A program made the position numbers and the translations under genes. From positions 13,001,717 to 13,065,716 of the forward strand of contig NC_071330.1 of NCBI RefSeq assembly GCF_010183535.1: a DNA stretch of 64,000 nt, read 5' to 3'. Below, in pieces: positions 11,387-21,890 of this stretch; the first letter of the stretch is position 1, and the number at the start of each line of letters is the position of its first letter. The notes beneath the pieces are model-generated. The model was not told the DNA's origin. It worked only from the letters and a program-made list of their open reading frames with translations, and made no database searches. Origin of the DNA: Caenorhabditis remanei. Its lineage: Eukaryota > Nematoda > Chromadorea > Rhabditida > Rhabditidae.

Positions 11387-11567
11387 GTTTGAAAATGTGA
11401 GGTAAAAAACTTTTAATTATCATACATATTTACATTTTGATTGAATTTTAAATTTTTAGACGAAAACTAAACTTTTTTTCAAAATTTTCTTTTCAACATC
11501 TGAAAAAAAATTAATTTGAAAATTTTGTCGAAATTTTTTTTTACTTTCCAAAATAAATTGTAATTTT

Positions 11568-11760
11568 AACTCTGACACGAGTTTCTGTGGATTTACAATA
11601 GCTCGTGTGAATTTACGGGAGGATTATTTTTTTTGGATTTTATATGTTTTCAAAACAAGAACAAAACAACAATTTCAACTAGGAACGATTCGCCGAAGCG
11701 ATTTTCAACAAGAAAATAACAAAAATGACAACAGAAATGATGAGATCGAAAGTGAAGATA
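11568..11760. repeat. Dispersed repeat, partner of 4,338-4,530
   Basis: Same orientation as the copy near 4.4 kb and about 90% similar by eye; AT-rich sequence beside it (11,440-11,530) also resembles 3,690-3,770. It lies just outside the right end of the inverted repeat. Confidence 0.65.
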
Positions 11761-11900
11761 GAGTACTAGTATTTCCACACGAGGGGGCATTGCCAAAAGT
11801 TCAACTTCTGGACCACGGTTGGGCATTCTTCACGTGAACTTGTGTTGCGTGTGACCATTAAGAATGGACTCATTATTTCTCATTATTTCTTTACGTTTTA

Positions 11901-12037
11901 TTGGCACGACACGCGTCTTACAACCTCGCTCTTCCGAACACCCCTTGAGAAATATCTCATTTCTTCCGAATCTCTTAATTTCTCACGCAATTTTCTTTGA
12001 TTTCGGTAGAGCAGGATTGTATCGCGTATCGTGCTAA
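11901..12037. mobile_element. TA-flanked MITE (TTRGCACG ends)
   Basis: The left end TTGGCACG and right end CGTGCTAA are flanked by TA dinucleotides (11,899-11,900 and 12,038-12,039). The interior shares TTACAACC.CGCTCT and GGTAGAGC words with the element at 61,312-61,577 and with the outer arms at 1-150 and 11,240-11,386. It has the Tc1/mariner-type signature and no coding capacity. Confidence 0.65.
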
Positions 12038-12204
12038 TAAATCATCACTACATTATGATTGAAGATTATATAATTGAAGGATGCTCCTATCCTATATGAT
12101 CGAAGAAGAGGATATAATGAACTGATCAATGTTTGTCATACTTCAATCAATAAACTGTTTAGATAATAAAATATCATGATTTAGTAAAACCTTTAAAATT
12201 GCCC

Positions 12205-12690
12205 GCTTTCGCCCCGCCCATAACCCGAGCGCCCTGGAAGTAGTGATTACCTTGAAACAGGACACTCTGGAGCTTGCTCTCGCCCCGCCCATAACCTCAG
12301 CGCCCTGGAAGTAGTGATTACCTTAAAACAGGACACCCTGGAGCTTGCTCTCGCCCCGCCCATAACCTCAGCGCCCTGGAAGTAGTGATTACCTTAAAAC
12401 AGGACACTCTGGAGCTTGCTCTCGCCCCGCCCATAACCTCAGCGCCCTGGAAGTAGTGATTACCTTAAAACAGGACACCCTGGAGCTTGCTCTCGCCCCG
12501 CCCATAACCTCAGCGCCCTGGAAGTAGTGATTACCTTAAAACAGGACACCCTGGAGCTTGCTCTCGCCCCGCCCATAACCCGAGCGCCCTGGAAGTAGTG
12601 ATTACCTTAAAACAGGACACCCTGGAGCTTGCTCTCGCCCCGCCCATAACCTCAGCGCCCTGGAAGTAGTGATTAACTTGATATTCCGAG
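12205..12690. repeat. 71-bp minisatellite, about 6.8 copies
   Basis: Units start at about 12,205, 12,276, 12,347, 12,418, 12,489, 12,560 and 12,631. Each carries TCGCCCCGCCCATAAC and GCGCCCTGGAAGTAGTGATT. Adjacent copies differ at only a few sites (CCCGAG or CCTCAG, ACTCT or ACCCT), so the array is young or homogenised. It is far more GC-rich than its surroundings. Confidence 0.95.
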
Positions 12691-12862
12691 TTCGCAACAG
12701 ACTAGTAGCTATTTCTTAATTCGACAATAGAGAAATCAAAACAAGAGCAACCCTCGTTTTCATCGCGTGAAATGCACAAAAATGCGCTCATAAAGTTTGA
12801 GTGTTAAAAACGAAATTGACGTGAAGTTATGTTGAGCAAAAAATATTCTTTCTAAACGTGGC

Positions 12863-12930
12863 CACTTGGAGAAGTGGTTAGCGTGGATGGATTTGAATCG
12901 AAAGGTTCTTGGATCGATTCCCTCCGAGTG
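12863..12930 (+). pseudogene. tRNA-like pseudogene (Ser-type anticodon region)
   Basis: CACTTGG (12,863-12,869) pairs with CCGAGTG (12,924-12,930) as a 7-bp acceptor stem with one G-T pair. Box A-like GAGAAGTGGTTAGCG follows, then a GATTTGAATC anticodon-like region and box B-like GGATCGATTCC. The T stem does not close and the length is 68, so it is a tRNA relic or SINE head rather than a working tRNA. Confidence 0.4.
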
Positions 12931-13308
12931 CAAATGTGTTTTGTATTCGAGGTGGGAGTCATCCAGTCCACCCCTATGCCCCCTGAAAATGGCCCCCCAA
13001 AAAATGCCCCCTAGTGTGGGGATACGGGCGCCCGTGAAGATAAAATCGTGGTAAAATTGAATTTTTTGGGAAAAAATTCAGAAAAAAAGGGATAAAACGA
13101 GTGAATTTTGGTGGGAAGAAAATGAGAAAACACGCTCCATCGATGAGCGCGTTTAACAAGAAAAAAGTACAAAATTTGACAGAAAAAGTGCAAATAAAAA
13201 TTTCAAATTTCAATGCTGAGTGGTGGGGTGCGGATAAAATATAATTTCAATTCAATATGAGTGGGTGGAAATACATTGAAATGTACAAATTATGAACAAT
13301 TATTAGAC

Positions 13309-16300
13309 TCAATTGACACGGAAAGCGAGTGATTTGCGGTGGTGAGATGTCGTGTGAGCACGGCGTCCGGTGGCTCCGCACAGACCACAAGTCACTTGTT
13401 GAAGTGTTGGACATCTGCAACATATGGGGGTTTTTAGGGCTAAAAACAGAATTTTGAAGCCAATTTTCACAAAAAAAACTAGAGTCTGGCGCGTCTTCGA
13501 CGCTTCCATTTTTGAAGATGAGCCTTTTCCTGGTGCGCCTTTAGAGCGTTTTTCTTTATGGAAAATCTTGACATTTTAGTGATTTCGACCATTTTCACTA
13601 AAAACCGATTGTCTGGCGTGCCTTTGGCGTGTTCAATAACGAAAGAAAACACGGAAGATGTGGCTGGCGCGCCGTCGGCGTTTTTTCCGAGAAATTTTTA
13701 TTTAAAAAAAAACGTATTTTTGACAATATTTCGACATTTTTACTTAAAAAATATACTTTCAATTAATTTTCACAAACAAACTTGAGTCTGGCGCGCCTTT
13801 GACGCTTTCATCAAGATAAAATTGTGAAAATGCGAATGTGATGGGTCCAGGGGAGTTTTTTTAAACATAAAAACACAAAATTAAGGAGCTGGAGAAAAAT
13901 GCGAATTTTTGGGATAAAAAACTAAGTCTGGTGTGTTGTCGGCGCAAGTTTTTAATAATGAAAACGCGTCAAAGGTGGGCCAGACTTTGATTTCTAAAAT
14001 TTTTAGATGAATTTCAAAAAAGCGCCAGACTCTCATTCTTCCCTTTTTTGGCTGAAAAAATAGCGTCAACGGCGCGCCAGATCTCTTTTTTATTATCTTT
14101 TCCTGATTTTGACTAAAAACGGCCCCATTAACCTCAATTTTCGTAATTTTTAAAGGGTTTTTGACTGAAATTGACTGAAAAACGTACGTGACATCATCAT
14201 TAGTGATATCTGCAACATAGGGGGGTTTTTAGGGCTAAAAATAGAATTTTAAAGCCAATTTTCACAAAAAAACTAGAGTCTGGCGTGCCTTCAGCGCGTT
14301 TTTCGATAATTGATCAAAGATAGTGGAGCAAGGATAGGGGGTTCCGCTTTAATTGTGAGGAGCTCTCTCGTTCGTGTCTGGCGTGCCTTGAGTGCGTTTT
14401 TAGCAGAAAAATCATAAAATTTGAGTGATTTGGAACGTTTTCACTTGAAAAACCGATCGTCTGGCGTGCCTTTGGCGTGTTCAGTACTGAAAGAAAATGC
14501 GGAAGACGTGGCTGGCGTGTCGTTGGCGCTTATTAAAAGAAACTTATTTTCGACATTTTTACTTGAAAAAAGGACTTTTTGAGTCAATTTCGCAGAAAAT
14601 TAGAATCTGGCGCGCCTTTGTCGCTTTTATTTCTATAAAAGGGAAATGCTCCGTTTAAAATTGTCAAAATACAAATCTGGTGGGGTGCTTTTTTGCAGAA
14701 AAACACAAAAATTCTGCAAGTTTTGCTGGAATAAAGTGGAAAAATTTGATTTTTGGAAGAAACATCTGGGGGGTACTCGCTTTTAGAACTCGGACAAAGA
14801 TAGAACTGCGACAAAATAAAACTGTCACAATATAGAACAGACAAAAATAGAACTGAACAAAATGGAATTGCGACGAAATGGAACTGTTACAAAATAGAAC
14901 TGACTAAAATAGAACTGAACGAAATAGAACTGCTTCAAAATAGAACTGCTTCAAAATAGAACTGCTACAAAATAGAACTCCAGCTCGAATGGAGCGCGTT
15001 TGCATTTTTTTGATTTTTTTTGGATTTTTTTGGTTTTTTCAGTCTTTTTTGGATTTTTAAAAATGTAATTTGCATAATTTGTATTGTTTTTATTGTTTTT
15101 CTACAAGATTTATCAATTTTCAGCAGAACAATGCCGAAAAATCGGAGGTAATAATAATAGAGTTTTGGAAGTTGTTGAAAACTCTGCCGTTTGTACATGA
15201 ATCAGATATTCCCGACTATTTTACTCTGATTCTGAATCATTGTATGCCGTTAACTGTTCCAGCAGAAATGAAAAGTAAGCCTTTTCCGAAGTGCAGTATT
15301 AATATACTATCAATATTCAGGTTTCATAGACTACCTTCTCAACAACTATATTGGAGGTGTCGGATTCAAATCAACGAGATTTCCGCCAAAATTATGGTCC
15401 TGCACAGTTCAAACGGCGTATCCATCGGACTACCAATACGGTGGAAACCTGGCATCGACTTCTTCAATCTGTTGCGACGATACACAACGGATTTACAACA
15501 ATTAAAATGTCGGATCTAGTGACAAAAATGCAAAAAGAGGAGCGACACACCACGATGGACTACAACGAATTAAAAATTAATCCGTATTTTCAAGTAGGTT
15601 TTCAAATTTAGAATAAATTTAAGTGATAGTTTTTCATTCCAGGTGAATAAGTCTCGAAAGAATTCAAACATCATGAAGGATGGAAAGTTGAAAAAAGTTG
15701 TCGAAAACATCCCGGAAATTCCAAGACCTCCACTCTAGGGATTGCATATTTAAAAGCAATTTTTTATGCGAAAAAATAATTTCCTATTCGTTTGTTATTC
15801 TGATAGATTTTAAAAATAGATTTTAATGATAGATTTCTATCCGGATTAATCAATTTCTAACTTTTCCTGAGGATTTTTGACGGTTTTTCATAATTTTATA
15901 TACGGTTTTTCAAGATTTTCTGACGGTTATTAATGATTTTTATGGGTTTTCATGACTTTTAAACGGTAATCAATGATTTTTATGGGCTTTTCACGATTTT
16001 TATAAAATTTTCACGATTTTTGACGATTTTTCATAAATACATCTGTTTTTTTCTCTATTAATGAATTTTTAAAGTCGATATTTCCCTCGAAAACTGGTTA
16101 AAATTTTCAAATAATGCAAAAATTCAAAAAAAAATGCAAACGCGCTCCATTCGAGCTGGAGTTCTATTTTGTAGCAGTTCTATTTTGAAGCAGTTCTATT
16201 TCGTTCAGTTCTATTTTAGTCAGTTCTATTTTGTAACAGTTCCATTTCGTCGCAATTCCATTTTGTTCAGTTCTATTTTTGTCTGTTCTATATTGTCACA

Positions 16301-19300
16301 GGGTCAAATTTTGTCCATATGAATTCAAATAATTTTCCCGCGAAACCGGAAGCTCAGTGAAGCGCGTTTGCACATGACTTGGCAGATTGCCAAGCGAGTC
16401 GCCGATCAGCATAATGCCGCCTGCATGCGGGACCTTTTAACGTGGGCACAGTAAGACGAACGATAGGGAGTCAAATTTTTCGAATGAAGCTGACTTCTCT
16501 TTCATTTTTCTCGCTATTTTCGAGAAAACTTCGCACAAAAATATCGAATTCATTAAAATAGAGAAAAATACAAATTTTTAATACACAAAAAAAAACTTTG
16601 TTGGATAATTTTTTTGAATTTCGCGCTAATTTTACGCTAATTTTTTTGGAGCGCAGTTGCTTCATATGGACATTCTGTGACCCTGTGTATTGTGACAGTT
16701 TTATTTTGTCGCAGTTCTATCTTTCCGAGTTCTAAAAGCGAGTACCCCCAACATCTGAGTTTGGCGTGCCGTTGGCGTGATTTTTTAACCTCTTTTTGGA
16801 GATAAAACGCGTCAAAAGTGCTCCAGCTTCAACTCTATCCAGTTCTTGAAGTGAGCTCGAAGAGCGCGTTCGCTCCAAATTTTTCGAGAAACTAAATTTA
16901 AAAAAAAACGCCGACGGCGCGGCAGACTCTCATTGTTACGTTTGTGGGCTGAAAAAGTCGCGTCAACGACGCGCCAGACCTCAATTTTCATAATTTTTCC
17001 GATTTTTTAATAAATTTTAATAATTTTTTTACTAAACATTACTGATTTTGGACTGCAATTTCCAAATTTTTGACTGAAAATGGCCCCATTTTCTTCAATT
17101 CTCCACTTCTCCGTCTTCAACACTCTCATTGTTACGTTTTCGGGATGAAAAGTCGCGTTTACATCATGAAAATAGCGTCAAAGGCGCGCCAGAACTAAAT
17201 TTTTTTCATTTTCTTGGATTTTTGACTAAATTTTTATGATTTTCGACTTCTTCCTCTCCAAAAACAATTAAAACAAAAATAAGGAAGCTGGGACGTCTTT
17301 ACTAGAATAAAGCTGGAGAAAAATGCGAATTTTTTCTCGATTTTGACTGAAAATAACTGAATTTTCCAGATTTTTGGTCCCATTTTCTTCAATTTCCCAT
17401 CCAAAAACGTACGTGACATCATCATTAGTGATACTGCGATGAGTAGACCACGGTCCGATGTCGTCTTTCGATGGAATCGGCAGATTCCGCGCCTCCGCCC
17501 GTTTCTTCGCAGTTCCATAACAGAAACAACAGCAATTGTTGCGTGGAGACGGTGGAGTCGTCGACGACGTCTTCCGATCTCTATGATTCAAAACGACGAC
17601 TGGCGGTGGAGGAGGCGGAGTCAGTGGAGAGGTCTCGACACGAATTGGGACGCCGTTTAGTGGTGGGAAGACGAATGGTTGAAGACGTGGATTTAGAAGA
17701 TGAAGATGAGGACGACGTGGAGTTGTTTGAAGACGTGGATATTCTGATGGCGGTGGGCTGAGCATTGATTGCGGCTCGCGGCCATCCAAAAACTGAAAAA
17801 TGAGGAAAAATTGACGAAATTTAAAAGAAAACGCTCGATTTTAGATATTTTTCTGCGAAAATTCAACTTTTTAGAAAAAACAGCGTCTCAGGCGCGCCAG
17901 ACTGTTCGTATTCTCAAAAAGCGCCAAAAGTACGCCAGCCATATGCATTTTCACCGAACAACCGTGACACTTTGCACAAAATCAAGTAAACTGTGACTCT
18001 CATTCGACGTTCTGATTTTTTGGCGAGAAAACGCGTCCTAGGCGCGCCAGATTGTACGTCTACACTAAAAAGCGCTAAAGGTACGCCAGCCAAATACTTT
18101 TTTTTTCGAAAAACTGTGACTTTTGCTCGTTTTTCCGGTTTTTTTCGCAAATAAGCACGTCCTAGGCGCGCCAGCCTTACCATCCGAATCTCCTTCGCAT
18201 TCTCTCTGCCTCTCTTTACGATTGCTTGTGGTGGTCGGTTCGGTTGTGGGCCATGGCCTCCATTTCTCTGAAAAAAGATAATTTGAGGGAAAGGGGGCGG
18301 AGCTTCCATTTTCGGTGATTTATAAGTGAAAAAATCGGCGATTTTCGGTCAATTACCTGTCCAATAATTCCGAATCGATTCTCTTCGATATATGGATTCG
18401 CGAATTCATTCATTAGTGTCTCACCGAGGAGATAATTGATATTTGTGGTCGAATTGTGAGTGGCGTTCTGGAATTGAGATTTTTATGGAAAAATTATGGA
18501 ATTTCCCGCTTATTTCCTCAAAAATAGGAATTTTTTGCTCAGAAAAAGGGGCGGGGCCTAAAATTGCAAGAAAAATACCAAAATTTCAGGTAAAAATGGA
18601 CAATTTGTGGATTTTTCGCGATCTGAACTAAGAATTTTCTTTAAAATTTCAATCGAAAAACGATTTACCGTGAAGCTCCGCCTCCGCCAAAAGTATACGA
18701 AAAATAAGCAAAAACATAGCAAAACAGGATGTGTGGCGTGCCTTTGGCGCATTTTGATAAAACAAGCAGGCTGGCGCACCTAAGGCGCGTTTTCTCGTGC
18801 AAAAATACCCAAAATTCGGGGGGTATTTGAGTTTAGAACTCGGAAGAATAGAACTGCGACAAAATAAAACTGTGAAAATATAGAACTGACTAAAATAGAA
18901 CTGAACAAAGTGGAACTACGAAAAAATGGAACTGCTTCAAAACAGAACTCAACAAAATAGAACTGAACACAATGGAACTGCTACAAAATAGAACTGTTAC
19001 AAAATAGAACTCTAGTTCGAAGGGAGCGCGTTTGCATTTTTTTGCAAAAATTCAATTTATTTTTGACTTTTCTCAAATATATTCATTTTCTTCATCGACT
19101 AATTGTTAAAATTGAAAAAAAACGTCGTTTTAATTCTTCTAAAAAGTCACGAATGCAAACGCGCTCCCTTCGAACTAGAGTTCTATTTTGTAACAGTTCT
19201 ATTTTGTAACAGTTCTATTTTGTAACAGTTCTATTTTGTAGCAGTTCCATTTCGTTCAGTTCTATTTTAGTCAGTTCTATTTTGTAGCAGTTCTAACTTT

Positions 19301-19945
19301 CACTGTTCCACTTTGTAACAGTTCTATTTTAGTCAGTTCTATATTTTCACAGTTTTATTTTGTCGCAGTTCTATTCTTCCGAGTTCTAAACTCAAATACC
19401 CCCCAAAAGTCACAGTTTTTCGATAAAAATGTATTTGGCTGGCGTGGCTATGACGCGTTTTACCAGGAAAATCAGAAATTCTGAGTATTTTGGACCGTTT
19501 TCTCTGTAAAAACTACTTGCCTGGCGTGCCTTTGACGCATTTTTACCAGAAAATTCTTAAAATTTGAGTGGATATGTCTGGCGTGCCGCTGGCGCCTTTT
19601 CCAAGATTTTTCATTTGAAAAAAAAACGTATTTTTGACAAAATTCCGGCATTTTTACCGAAAAAAATGAAATTTTTCTCAAAAAACTTTAAAACTCTAAA
19701 TTTCTGATGAATTACCTGATCGAAAATCGCCGGATTATCCAAAAATTCTTCTCGAAGCATTTGTTGTAGAATCCTGATCAAATCGAATGTATCGTGCTGA
19801 AAATCGATCGTTTTTGACTGAAAATCGGGGTTTTTCAGTAAAAAATTCGCATTTTTGTTGCAAAAACTATTTCCTATTGTCTGGCGCGCCTTTGCCGCTT
19901 TCAACTCACCGAAGAGTCCGTGTTGGAAGAGGTGGAGGAGGCCAT
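13309..19945 (-). CDS. nos-2: Nanos-family translational repressor (nos-2-like), 6 exons, 266 aa
   Basis: Nanos proteins work with Pumilio/FBF partners to silence mRNAs in germ cells. Exons on the minus strand: 19,945-19,910, 19,796-19,716, 18,467-18,357, 18,267-18,181, 17,792-17,413 and 13,414-13,309; all phases agree and sum to 267 codons. The start codon is the first ATG after a TTTTTCAG acceptor (19,977), possibly a trans-splice or 5' UTR intron site. A proline-rich linker (about residues 110-170) precedes the C-terminal double zinc finger: C193, C196, H223 and C233, then C241, C244, H252 and H257 within [19 protein letters not shown]. The CPTL and [11 protein letters not shown] motifs are diagnostic of Nanos. 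Finger 1 has a longer Cys-His spacer than typical Nanos, and the last ligand is His rather than Cys. Intron 5 holds a MULE and an internal duplication, intron 2 a related short element. Assignment to nos-2 rather than nos-1 rests on size and layout only. Confidence 0.85.
15145..15738 (+). pseudogene. MULE transposase C-terminal remnant
   Basis: Reading through splice sites at 15,275-15,320 (A|GTAAGC to TTCAG) gives [13 protein letters not shown], then FPPKLWS. A shift of one frame near 15,395 continues as [16 protein letters not shown], and a second intron (15,594-15,642) leads to a stop at 15,736. The order (YF/YL..N.Y.G, FPP.LW, R(T)TN.VE.WH) is the conserved C-terminal part of Mutator-like transposases. 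The catalytic DDE core upstream is missing or unrecognisable, so this copy is inactive. Confidence 0.7.
16305..16680. mobile_element. Probable nested insertion in the MULE right arm
   Basis: TGTCCATATG at about 16,312 and CATATGGACA at about 16,663 bound a segment that interrupts the repeat-filled arm. The left arm has no counterpart of this segment. GGGTCAAATTTTGTCC on one side and GACATTCTGTGACCCTG on the other suggest short inverted ends. No coding region is seen inside. Confidence 0.45.
18818..19404. mobile_element. Short non-autonomous relative of the MULE in nanos intron 2
   Basis: Ends GGGGGGTATTTGAGTTTAGA and its complement enclose arms made of the same AAAATAGAACTG words as the MULE at 14,769, around a core of about 110 bp with no transposase. 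Possible target duplication AAAATTC against AAAAGTC (one mismatch). It lies between nanos exons 3 and 2, so the same gene carries a full-size copy and a deletion derivative. Confidence 0.75.
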
Positions 19946-19976
19946 CGCTGGTGGAGAGCTCGTCGGCCGTTTTTAA

Positions 19977-21607
19977 CTGAAAAATCGGGAATTTTTTTGA
20001 ATTTTTAGAGATTTTTAGAGAAAAAAGCATGAGAAAATGATATTTTTGTGGAAACTCTGCAAATCTTTGCAAAAAAATGAGGAAAAAGGGAAAATCTTCG
20101 AGAATTTTATGGAAAAACGGAAGAAAATCGGTGATGCGCCTTTAAATGTTCACGGGGGTCTCGACACGAAAACCGTAATTTTTTTTGGTTTTCAGTGGAG
20201 AGGTACGGTATGCGTGGGAAAATTTGAAAAGAAGCGGAAATCCAATGAAATTTTGCAGAAAAATTGAGAAATTTCGGTAAAAATCTACCGAAATTGTGAA
20301 AAAAACGACGAAAACGAGAGAAAATGATTGAGAAACGACAAAAAATACTTTTAAAAAAACCAAAATTCAGTCATTTTCACTTGTTTTTCGGTTGAAAATT
20401 GAACTTTCAAAAGAAAAACTTGCAAAGCTTTGATTAAAATTTTGAAAAAAAAGACGGCGAATCGCTGAATCTAGTGAAAAAGGAAGAAATTTCTGAATAA
20501 ATTTGAAAAATTTGAGAAAAAATCTTCTTTTTTCATTCTATCTGTGAGATTTTCCAGCCTGAAATTATGTACTCAGAAAAAGGGGCGGAGCCCAAAATGG
20601 AGGTTCCGCAGCTGAATAACAACTTTCTAGCGGATTTAAGTAGGAAAAATATCAAAATTTCAGCAAAAATTGATAATTTTTAGATTTTTCGCAGTCTACA
20701 CGAAGAAAATTTGGAAATTTTTTTAAAAAATTTAAATCGAAATAGGATTTACCGTCGAGCTACCCCCTAGAACAAAAATGTCATATTTAAATGGAGACGG
20801 AGCCTCTTTCTGGCGTGCCTTCAACGCGTTTTTCAATACTTGGTCAAAGCTAGGGGAGCTTTCGCTTCAATTCTGAGGTAATCAAGAAAGCGGAGCTTTC
20901 TCGTTTGCGTCTGGCGTGCCTATGGCGCGTTTTTCGCTGAAAAATCATAAAAAATTGAGTGATTTGAATCGTTTTTGCAGAAAATATAAATAGTCGGTAG
21001 AACATCTCCATGAAGGCCAAAAATAAGTTGAACACGCCTTTAATTATGTAAAGAAACGAGAAAAAGGCAGAAAAACTAGGAGAAAAATGTCGAAAACGGT
21101 TGAAAAACCATAGAATTTAGTATGAAAAAGTAGAGAAACGCCCAGAAGAGAAAACGTAGAATCGAGAAAAATAAAACTCGAGAAATATGTAGGAAATATG
21201 TTTAAAAATTTTCGGAAACGGCAAAACCTATGAAAATGTAGAAAATATTGTAGAAATTGTGTTGAGAAGTGGTAAAAAATGGGACAGGCGTTTTCCCTGT
21301 GTGAATTCGCTACAAATAATAGCTTCAATAACGAAAATAATCGCCATTTTGACAAAGAAAATATTCTAAACAAAGAAAAACTAGAAAAAAATCGCTTTTC
21401 TTATCAAAAATCGACAAAGAAAAACGCTGAAATTTTTGAACACGAAGCTTGCTCGCAGAGTTTAGTGTTTTGTCCGCAAACACTCATGGGAAAGCGACTA
21501 AAAACGAATGCGGACTTTGAAAAGTACAGTACTCGTGGGAAAATTTTTATTAATTTCGATAAATGGCAGTGAGACCCCACAAATCGGGAGAAACGTGGTG
21601 CGGGAAA
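19977..21607. other. nanos upstream region, repeat-rich, no gene recognised
   Basis: A TTTTTCAG acceptor at 19,977-19,984 (minus strand) marks the 5' side of the nanos message. 20,560-20,790 is a diverged direct copy of 18,535-18,680 (GGGGCGGAGCC, TTTTCGCAGTCT, ATTTACCGTCGAGCT words). The CTGGCGTGCCT motif recurs at 20,812 and 20,911. Short open frames here are low-complexity. Confidence 0.4.
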
Positions 21608-21766
21608 TACAATTCGGGGAGAAAGGGGCGGAGTCGCGAAAAAAACTGCCGCAGTTGCAAGAAAGTTTTTTACTGTAATTTTGAGTGGAAAAATTGACAT
21701 GAGAAAACTTTTTTGCAACTGCTGCGCAGTTTTTTCGCGAGTCCACCCCTTTCTCCCCGAATTGTA
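21608..21766. repeat. Hairpin MITE (TACAATTCGGGGAGAAA ends)
   Basis: TACAATTCGGGGAGAAAGGG pairs with its complement at 21,747-21,766, and the arms continue through GTCGCGAAAAAAACTG and GCAGTTGCAA. A partial relative occurs at 23,360-23,530 (AATCGGGGAGAAA, GAGTCGCGAGAAAACTG). Confidence 0.7.
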
Positions 21767-21890
21767 GCACCAATGCGGGCGATGTGAAGTACAGTACCCT
21801 GTTAATGAATGAGACATACTAACAAAGAAGTTTATTTCAGAGAACAACTTACCTAATAACAAATAACAAAAAGAAACAGAAAAAATTTTG

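Larger units (their letters stand above)
14769..16749. mobile_element. Mutator-like element (MULE) with repeat-filled long inverted ends
   Basis: Ends GGGGGTACTCGCTTTTAGAA and its complement are flanked by a perfect 8-bp target duplication AACATCTG (14,761-14,768 and 16,750-16,757). The inverted ends consist largely of diverged AAAATAGAACTG words (14,795-14,985) mirrored at 16,150-16,305 and 16,680-16,735. About 370 bp (16,305-16,680, beginning near TGTCCATATG) interrupts the right arm and is itself bounded by TGTCCATATG and CATATGGACA, a nested insertion. The interior carries a MULE transposase remnant (separate entry). The element lies in nanos intron 5. Confidence 0.8.
13415..17412. repeat. 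Tandemly duplicated nanos intron 5 with a duplicated exon end
   Basis: 13,415-14,210 and 14,210-17,412 (minus the MULE) are diverged direct copies. Both contain ACCGATNGTCTGGCGTGCCT, a GGAAGANGTGGCTGGCG box and GTTTTTAGGGCTAAAAA, and both end with the CGTACGTGACATCATCATTA donor region. The duplicated donor end (14,188-14,209) is fused to a second copy of the exon 6 acceptor (TTGCAG), forming a potential 22-nt exon. Many TCTGGCGCGCC(T)-type words, a common nematode dispersed motif, lie throughout 13.4-20.9 kb. Confidence 0.7.

Noticed and set aside
12205..12690. CRISPR-like regular array
   Set aside because: The 71-bp units are contiguous with no unique spacers, and the genome is eukaryotic; it is a minisatellite.
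17439..17761. Two long plus-strand open frames rich in Arg or Asp/Glu
   Set aside because: They are antisense to nanos exon 5, whose proline-rich and zinc-finger coding on the minus strand explains the open frames.
18558..20072. Longer intron-spanning frames around nanos exons 1-4 (up to 153 codons)
   Set aside because: They read through clear GT-AG introns; the exon parts are used in the nanos model and the remainder is intron.
20142..20363. Hydrophobic Phe/Val-rich 73-codon minus-strand frame resembling a membrane protein
   Set aside because: It is read from A-rich low-complexity sequence with no splice signals or homologous features, upstream of nanos.
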